DNA of 10,404 bases from Actinomycetes bacterium (GTDB lineage Bacteria; Actinomycetota; Acidimicrobiia; Acidimicrobiales; Palsa-688), in NCBI GenBank assembly GCA_021808425.1, contig JAKBBS010000120.1, positions 1-10,404 of the forward strand, read 5' to 3'. Made by a program: the position numbers and the translations under genes. Positions 5,621 through 10,404 of the stretch are shown one piece after another. How positions within the stretch are numbered: the stretch's first letter is position 1; each line of letters opens with the position of its first letter. The notes below the pieces were generated by a model, which saw only the letters and a program-made list of their open reading frames with translations, was not told the DNA's origin and did not search any database.

Positions 5621-7312
5621 ATGCAGATTGCCTCAGCAGCTCCGCTGACACGGGAGCGCCCTACCCCGATCGAGATACTCGCCGGAGTTCTTCTGGGCGC
5701 AACGGTAGTGCTCCATGTGGTCGCCATGTTCCCCACGTATTTCGTGGGCCAGGCGCCTCTTGCCGGCCAAACCGATCAGGCGGCGCTGTACGCGGTGCTA
5801 GCGGCGGCCTGGGCTCTAGCGCTGGCGATCGGGGCGAGCGGCCCTGAGCGGACTCAGGCGGCGGCTGCGCTTGCGGTGGGTGTCGTCGTTACCGAGCTCG
5901 GGTTTCGCTTGTCCGACTTGGGCGACGCGATCAGCTTCGGGAGCAAGACGGTAGGACCAGGATTGTGGATAATGAGCGCGGCGTGGGTGGTGGGTGCCGT
6001 CGCAGCGGTCGCATGTGTGCTCGGGGCAGCGGCACGTCACCGTACGCCGTCGCCGACGCCGTCGACGCCGTCGTATCCGGGCAGTCTTGCCTCCGACGGC
6101 GATGTGCCAGCCACGGACGGAGCTTTCGCTAGCGCACCTGTGGGCGGCCTGGCGGAAGCTGCCCCGACTTACCCCGAGGCTGTCGAAGCTCAGCCACCTA
6201 TGGCGGACAACCCCTACACCGACCTCGTCGGTACGCCTGCAGGAGCAGCGGTGCCCTCGCCTGCGTGGTGGGCTGCCTCCCATTCTGGCGGGACCAGCTT
6301 TCAACCTGTCAGCGGACACTCGCCGACGTTGGACAGCGCTGCGGTGCCGGTGGCCGATACCGGGGCGGTGCCTGTAGCTGATACCGGGGCGATGCCCGTC
6401 GTAGACACGGGGACGGTCCCAGTCGTAGACACCGCTACTGTGCCTCTGATCATTGTGGGCGAGCCCGACGAGACCGAGGCCGTGCCCGAAGCCGCCTGGG
6501 TGCCCGACGGAGGTGCTGTGGGAGCGGACGTAGCGGCCATGGAGGGCGCCACTAAAGAGCCGGAGCTCGCCGTAGCGACCAAGCAGAAGCGCCAACGCCC
6601 TGTTCGCCCGCCCGAAAGCCCCGAGGAGACTCACGAGCGCAACTTGTGGACCGTGCTCGTGCTCGTGCTAGCGGTCATCGTTGCTGGTGCGTTTCTGCCG
6701 GCGTGGGACCGTGGCACGGCTACAAGCTCGGTGACAGGTCAACACGTCGTCCGCAACCTCGGGAATGCGTTCAGCGGCCCATGGCAGCAAGTGCTCGGTA
6801 CCGTCCTCGTAGCTGTCGCGTTGGTAGCCGTCCCGGTCGTAGCTATCAGGCTTCGCAACAAGGGCGTCGCCGCAGCACTCGCGGCTGGAGGGATCCTCGT
6901 CTTGACGTCCCAGCTCGTCGCTGCCGTCGTCCAGGTGAACCTTCCCGTACCGCCTGCGGACTTCGGTCTGAGCGCTGCTCAGGTCGCCCAGCTCGGGCTG
7001 GTCTTGAACATCAAACTGACGGCTTGGTTCGTCGTCGACGCGATCGCCGCCTACCTGCTGTTCGCTGCTGTCATGATTCGAGCAACGCTGCGCGAGGTTC
7101 CTCCATTGGCGGTTTACTCCCCAAGTGCGGGACCTTACATCCCCGGGGGCGGCCCCGAGCAATGGGGCGGCGGGTGGCATCCTTTGGCGACGCCTTGGCC
7201 TCAGTCGCCAGGAGAACCTCAGTCAGGCTTCCCGCAACCAGGGGTCCCACAGCCGGGCTTTCAGACGCCGGGGCTGGACGCACCGTGGCGCCAGCCGCCC
7301 ACCTACCAGTAG
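5621..7312 (+). CDS. Membrane protein of unknown function, 4TM-linker-4TM
   Basis: I do not recognise a characterised family for this 563-aa integral membrane protein. The first hydrophobic block has about four helices (roughly 18-38, 55-72, 79-95 and 115-137). A long Pro/Ala/Thr/acidic linker (about 140-340) follows, including a TPSPTPSTPS stretch and four 8-residue repeats of the AVPVADTG type (241-272). A basic patch (KQKRQRPVR, 321-329) precedes the second block of about four helices (343-361, 391-410, 415-438 and 465-486). The tail (about 495-563) is rich in Pro, Gly and Gln, with repeated QPG motifs. The two blocks have similar layout and may be an internal duplication. No signal peptidase site or enzymatic motif is seen. 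An epoxide hydrolase gene follows after 10 bp, suggesting co-transcription without implying function. Related multi-TM proteins with disordered tails are common in actinobacteria. Confidence 0.82.
   Translation: MQIASAAPLTRERPTPIEILAGVLLGATVVLHVVAMFPTYFVGQAPLAGQTDQAALYAVLAAAWALALAIGASGPERTQAAAALAVGVVVTELGFRLSDLGDAISFGSKTVGPGLWIMSAAWVVGAVAAVACVLGAAARHRTPSPTPSTPSYPGSLASDGDVPATDGAFASAPVGGLAEAAPTYPEAVEAQPPMADNPYTDLVGTPAGAAVPSPAWWAASHSGGTSFQPVSGHSPTLDSAAVPVADTGAVPVADTGAMPVVDTGTVPVVDTATVPLIIVGEPDETEAVPEAAWVPDGGAVGADVAAMEGATKEPELAVATKQKRQRPVRPPESPEETHERNLWTVLVLVLAVIVAGAFLPAWDRGTATSSVTGQHVVRNLGNAFSGPWQQVLGTVLVAVALVAVPVVAIRLRNKGVAAALAAGGILVLTSQLVAAVVQVNLPVPPADFGLSAAQVAQLGLVLNIKLTAWFVVDAIAAYLLFAAVMIRATLREVPPLAVYSPSAGPYIPGGGPEQWGGGWHPLATPWPQSPGEPQSGFPQPGVPQPGFQTPGLDAPWRQPPTYQ
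6044..6073 (+). repeat. Three copies of a 9-mer in the linker coding region
   Basis: ACGCCGTCG occurs at 6044-6052, 6056-6064 and 6065-6073, with a CCG triplet between the first two copies. It encodes the TPS-type proline-rich start of the disordered linker. The repeat unit is a multiple of three, so changes in copy number keep the frame. Confidence 0.75.
6341..6436 (+). repeat. Four tandem 24-bp coding repeats
   Basis: Four adjacent 24-bp units encode AVPVADTG, AVPVADTG, AMPVVDTG and TVPVVDTA; a partial fifth (TVPL) follows at 6437-6448. The units differ at many synonymous and some non-synonymous sites, so the array is not recent. It lies in the linker between the two membrane blocks and may act as a flexible spacer. 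Confidence 0.85.
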
Positions 7313-7322
7313 ATCCTGAAGC

Positions 7323-8459
7323 GTGAGCGACGGGATCTACCCTTACCGAATCGACGTCGATCGCAGCCAGATCGACGACCTACGCGCCAGGCTGAAGCGG
7401 ACGCGCTGGCCGGAACCCGAGACCGTATCCGACTGGTCGCAGGGCGTCCCGCTCACCTACCTGCGTGACCTGTGCGGATACTGGGCGGCGGGGTACGACT
7501 GGGGTGACCGCCAAGCGAGGCTGAACTCGTTACCTCATTACCGCAGTGTGATAGACGGATTGGGCATTCATTTCGTGCACGTGCGTGCGGCCAACCCTGA
7601 GGCGCTACCGCTTGTCATAACGCACGGCTGGCCTGGGTCTTTCGCTGAGTTCGTGGACGTCGTAGGACCTTTGACCGACCCGGAAAGTTTCGGCGGTGAC
7701 GCATCCGATGCCTTTCACGTGGTGCTGCCGTCCCTGCCCGGCTACGGATTCTCTGACAAGCCTACGACACCGGGCTGGGGGGTCGAAAGAACGGCGAAGG
7801 CTTGGGCAACGCTCATGGCGCGACTCGGCTACGGTCGTTACGGAGCTCAGGGCGGCGACTGGGGATCAATGGTTACGACGAGCCTCGCCCACCATGACGC
7901 CGACAACCTTGCTGGAATACACCTGAACATGGTCATCGGGTTCCCCGGGCCTGAAGACGGGGAGCTGACCGAGGCGGAAAAGGCCGCTCTAGCCGGGATG
8001 GAGCACTACACGACAAATGATTCCGGTTACTCGAAGCAGCAGTCGACGAGGCCGCAGACGCTCGGATACGGCCTGGTCGACTCCCCGGCCGGGCAGTGCG
8101 CGTGGATCCTCGAGAAGTTCTGGTCCTGGACCGACACAGACGGCGACCCGGTAGGAGCCCTCGGGGCGGACCGGATCCTCGACGACGTCATGCTGTACTG
8201 GTTGCCAGCGACGGCAGCGTCCTCGGCACGAATGTACTGGGAATCGTTCAGGCGGCCGCCCCTCGGGCCAGTGAGTGTACCGATGGGCGCGTCTATCTTC
8301 CCGAAAGAGATCTTCCGGGTATCGCAGCGCTGGGCGGCACGACAGTTCAGCGACATTCGCTACTGGGGCGAGCCAGCGCTGGGAGGCCACTTCGCCGCCT
8401 TCGAACAGCCGACGCTGTTCGTCGAGGAGCTACGCCGGTTCTTCCGGACCGTTCGCTGA
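7323..8459 (+). CDS. Epoxide hydrolase, alpha/beta-hydrolase fold
   Basis: This 378-aa enzyme would open epoxides to diols through a covalent ester intermediate. An EHN-type N-terminal domain covers about residues 1-110, with YPYRIDVDRSQIDDLRARLKRTRWP at 6-30. The oxyanion segment HGWPGS is at 101-106. The nucleophile Asp is D179 in GAQGGDWGS, a probable ring-opening Tyr is Y305 in ARMYWES, and the catalytic His is H356 in GGHFAAFEQP. E329 in FPKEI is the likely acid of the triad. All key residues are present, so the enzyme should be active. No signal peptide is seen, so it is probably cytoplasmic. The GTG start lies 10 bp after the upstream membrane-protein stop; it lacks a clear ribosome site, so coupled translation is possible. 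The substrate is unknown; roles in detoxification or in breakdown of limonene-like or aromatic epoxides are known in the family. Confidence 0.94.
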   Translation: MSDGIYPYRIDVDRSQIDDLRARLKRTRWPEPETVSDWSQGVPLTYLRDLCGYWAAGYDWGDRQARLNSLPHYRSVIDGLGIHFVHVRAANPEALPLVITHGWPGSFAEFVDVVGPLTDPESFGGDASDAFHVVLPSLPGYGFSDKPTTPGWGVERTAKAWATLMARLGYGRYGAQGGDWGSMVTTSLAHHDADNLAGIHLNMVIGFPGPEDGELTEAEKAALAGMEHYTTNDSGYSKQQSTRPQTLGYGLVDSPAGQCAWILEKFWSWTDTDGDPVGALGADRILDDVMLYWLPATAASSARMYWESFRRPPLGPVSVPMGASIFPKEIFRVSQRWAARQFSDIRYWGEPALGGHFAAFEQPTLFVEELRRFFRTVR

Positions 8460-8503
8460 GACCCGTGGGGCCGCCATTGACGGAAACGGTACCTGAAACA
8501 AAT

Positions 8504-8535
8504 GTTGGGGCCGGGAACTAGGTCCCGACCCCAAC
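8504..8535 (-). terminator. Hairpin terminator downstream of the MFS gene
   Basis: GTTGGGG (8504-8510) pairs with CCCCAAC (8529-8535). After one mismatch, a further five pairs (CGGGA with TCCCG) leave a 6-nt loop. On the minus strand the hairpin is followed by ATTTGTTTC, a T-rich tail, and it lies about 47 nt after the MFS stop. It best fits termination of the leftward gene. On the plus strand no T tract follows, so it may only weakly end the epoxide hydrolase transcript. Confidence 0.75.
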
Positions 8536-8581
8536 TACGTGTTGCTCTTACCAAATGGCGAAAAGCGCCGGGGAAGCTACA

Positions 8582-10372
8582 TCAGGCGGTAGCGGGGACG
8601 CCGATACCCAGCTTGGCCATCTCTGCGGCGACCATAGCCTCGTGAGCGTCCTCGTCTTCCTTGGCCTTCTTGGGCGACCAGCGACCCTTCATCAAAGGCA
8701 CCGTTCCGAGGAAGACAATGATCGCAGCGAAGCAGACCCAGTACCAGTTCTTCCACTGGCCGGGCTCCTTCGCCGCTGCGTTCTGTACGGCTGTGCCGTG
8801 GGCGACGACGTACTGGAAGCCGTTGAGGGCCTTGCCGTTCGCAGTGCCGTACAAAGCAGCGTTACCTGGAGCGGTGGCTGCGGCGATGACGGAAGTGATC
8901 GCCTTGGAATTCTTGGCGATGATAGCGAAGTTCGCTGCGCCCGCCACCTTCTCCGCTTGCGCGACCAACGCGGCGGTCGGATGTGCAGCGAGCTGGGTGA
9001 ACAACGCAGGGTTGGCCTGGATGATCGCCAGCTGAGGAGCGAACTTCTGGGCTGTCGCAAGCTGCGTCGCGTATTGCGTCGCCGCCCCTTGGACGCCGGC
9101 ACCGTAGTCGACCAGCGGTGTGACCGTGCTGAGGAATGACGGAAGGATCATGAACAGGGCGAACACGACCACCCGCAGGATCCAGCCCCAGATCGCCAGG
9201 CCGGTAGCTGTTAGCGCCGGGTTGTGTGCCTCGACGGTCTCGGTGAAGCTCGCCATCCAAGGGACGTAGGCGACCCCGAGAGTGAACGAGAGGATCGCCA
9301 CGATGATCGCGAGCGTGTAGTAGCTCGGATGGTGTCCGATCTGCTCCAGCCAGACGATGGTCATGATGCCGGCGGCGACACCGCCGGCGATCATGAACGG
9401 CTTGCGCACCTTGAACTTGTCAGACAGGAACCCGAACAGCAGGACGGCTATGCAGTTGAAACCCCAGTTCCAGTTCCCGAGGCCATTGGCGTCCTTGGTG
9501 GAGAACCCGTAGACAGTCACGAAGAAGATGAGCCCGAATCCGACGGCCGTGTAGTAGACGAACAGGAACACCGAGATACCGAACGCCGAAGCCAGAACGT
9601 CTAGCTTCAGCAGCTGACCCCAAGGGTTCTTCAGCGACCCCTCGATGTCGATGCCTTTCGCTTTGGCCTCGATTAGCGCCCGGTCCTGCATGGAAACCAT
9701 CAGCTGGTCACGCAACCGAGGTGAAAGCTCCTTCATGCCAAGCACTGCGATGACGGCGACTATCAGGCCGACGACGCCACAGATGTGGTACTCGTGGGTC
9801 CAGAAGCTCTCGCTGACCGTCGCAGGGATGGTGTTCGACGCGACGACAGCGACGATGAGGCTTCCGAGCACTGGGCCTGTCGTCCAGAATCCCATCGCTG
9901 TGCCGCGACCGACCTGAGGTGAGAAGTCCCTGATCAGGGCGGGCGTCGCGACGAGGCAGATGCCTTCGATTATCCCGACGAGCCAACCTTCGATCGTGAA
10001 CGCCCACTTGTTCGTGGCAGACGGGATGATGAAGGTGACGAAGATTCCAGTGAGAACCAAACCGCTGGCGACGATGTTCGTCCGGCCAATCCGGTCCGTG
10101 AGGCCCGCGAACAGGGAGCCAAACGCCCCGATCAGGTTGCTCAAGGCGACCGTGTACACGTAGAAGGTGAAGCTCATGTGAAGCTTTGGCAGGAACAGCG
10201 TCGAGACGGAACCGCCGACGTAGAGCTCGTAGTAAAGCATGATCGTCGCTAGGACGGTCAACGCCAAGTAGAAAATTCGCGGCCCGGTTTCCGGGTACGA
10301 ATCGAGTTTCCGGTCCCACAGCATCGAAATACCTTTCGACCCTGAAGTCCGGCCCGCAGCGGCCACGGTCAT
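8582..10372 (-). CDS. MFS transporter with large Ala-rich loop before the last helix
   Basis: This is a 596-aa major facilitator superfamily permease, long for the family. Helix pairs run through the N half (about 32-50, 70-90, 97-116, 127-145, 158-178, 197-213) and the C half (about 258-290, 300-317, 323-341, 350-370, 388-413, 542-560). The MFS loop 2-3 signature is GLTDRIGRTN (90-99), and FLSDKFKVRKPF (315-326) is the equivalent loop 8-9 motif. An Ala/Gln/Asn-rich segment of about 125 residues (414-541) lies between the last two helices and should face outside. The cytoplasmic ends are hydrophilic (KAKEDEDAHEAM). The longest frame starts at the ATG at 10372. An ATG at 10324 has a better ribosome site and gives MLWDRKLDSYPETG, a plausible family start, so the first 16 residues are doubtful. 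The substrate is unknown; metabolite:H+ symport of sugar or organic acids is typical of the superfamily. Confidence 0.93.
   Translation of the reverse strand: MTVAAAGRTSGSKGISMLWDRKLDSYPETGPRIFYLALTVLATIMLYYELYVGGSVSTLFLPKLHMSFTFYVYTVALSNLIGAFGSLFAGLTDRIGRTNIVASGLVLTGIFVTFIIPSATNKWAFTIEGWLVGIIEGICLVATPALIRDFSPQVGRGTAMGFWTTGPVLGSLIVAVVASNTIPATVSESFWTHEYHICGVVGLIVAVIAVLGMKELSPRLRDQLMVSMQDRALIEAKAKGIDIEGSLKNPWGQLLKLDVLASAFGISVFLFVYYTAVGFGLIFFVTVYGFSTKDANGLGNWNWGFNCIAVLLFGFLSDKFKVRKPFMIAGGVAAGIMTIVWLEQIGHHPSYYTLAIIVAILSFTLGVAYVPWMASFTETVEAHNPALTATGLAIWGWILRVVVFALFMILPSFLSTVTPLVDYGAGVQGAATQYATQLATAQKFAPQLAIIQANPALFTQLAAHPTAALVAQAEKVAGAANFAIIAKNSKAITSVIAAATAPGNAALYGTANGKALNGFQYVVAHGTAVQNAAAKEPGQWKNWYWVCFAAIIVFLGTVPLMKGRWSPKKAKEDEDAHEAMVAAEMAKLGIGVPATA
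10332..10337 (-). promoter_or_regulatory. Ribosome binding site favouring the inner MFS start
   Basis: On the minus strand GAAAGG lies 7 nt before the ATG at 10324. The longer start at 10372 has only a GGGGG run 9 nt upstream. The inner start is therefore a serious alternative. Confidence 0.4.
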
Positions 10373-10404
10373 TTCATCGAACCCCCGATTTCAGTTGGTT
10401 GACA

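Noticed and set aside
5816..6634. 272-codon minus-strand frame inside the membrane protein gene
   Set aside because: It is Arg/His-rich with no recognisable domain, as expected from the reverse strand of a high-GC gene.
10399..10404. TTGACA at the right edge on the plus strand
   Set aside because: It matches a -35 consensus, but the -10 region lies beyond the window, so it cannot be judged.

Overview
The window is a high-GC chromosomal segment with dense genes, several GTG starts and at least one start that looks leaderless. Together with the protein families, this suggests an actinobacterium. Acidimicrobiia or a similar deep-branching class is my guess, but that rank is inference. I see no tRNA, rRNA, CRISPR array, transposase, integrase or phage gene.

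Layout. A rightward pair opens the window: an ATP-grasp ligase cut by the left edge (3-980), then a radical SAM protein (1029-2423) with a cobalamin-binding-like N-terminal region, a CxxxCxxC cluster motif and a Cys-Cys-Ser-Glu-Pro tail. That tail resembles the 'CUAEP/CCAEP-tail' radical SAM (seleno)proteins. A leftward gene for a degenerate EAL plus HDOD signalling protein (2453-3778) converges on it. Across a 237-bp divergent spacer come a carboxymuconolactone decarboxylase/AhpD-fold protein (4016-4672) and a crotonase-family protein (4740-5546). Next are a large membrane protein of unknown function with two four-helix bundles joined by a long disordered linker (5621-7312) and an epoxide hydrolase (7323-8459). 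A leftward MFS transporter with an unusual Ala-rich loop (8582-10372) converges on the epoxide hydrolase, with a hairpin terminator between them.

How the genes may work together. The ATP-grasp ligase and the radical SAM protein are adjacent and co-directional and could be parts of one small-molecule or peptide-modifying pathway. The AhpD-fold protein could serve the same pathway as a redox partner, although a signalling gene on the other strand separates them. The crotonase-like protein, epoxide hydrolase and MFS permease look like ordinary catabolic or uptake accessory genes. The most notable items are the CCSEP-tail radical SAM/ATP-grasp pair, the displaced CxxC next to the conserved His of the AhpD-fold protein, the Glu-to-His change in the crotonase active site, and the candidate leaderless promoter of the radical SAM gene.
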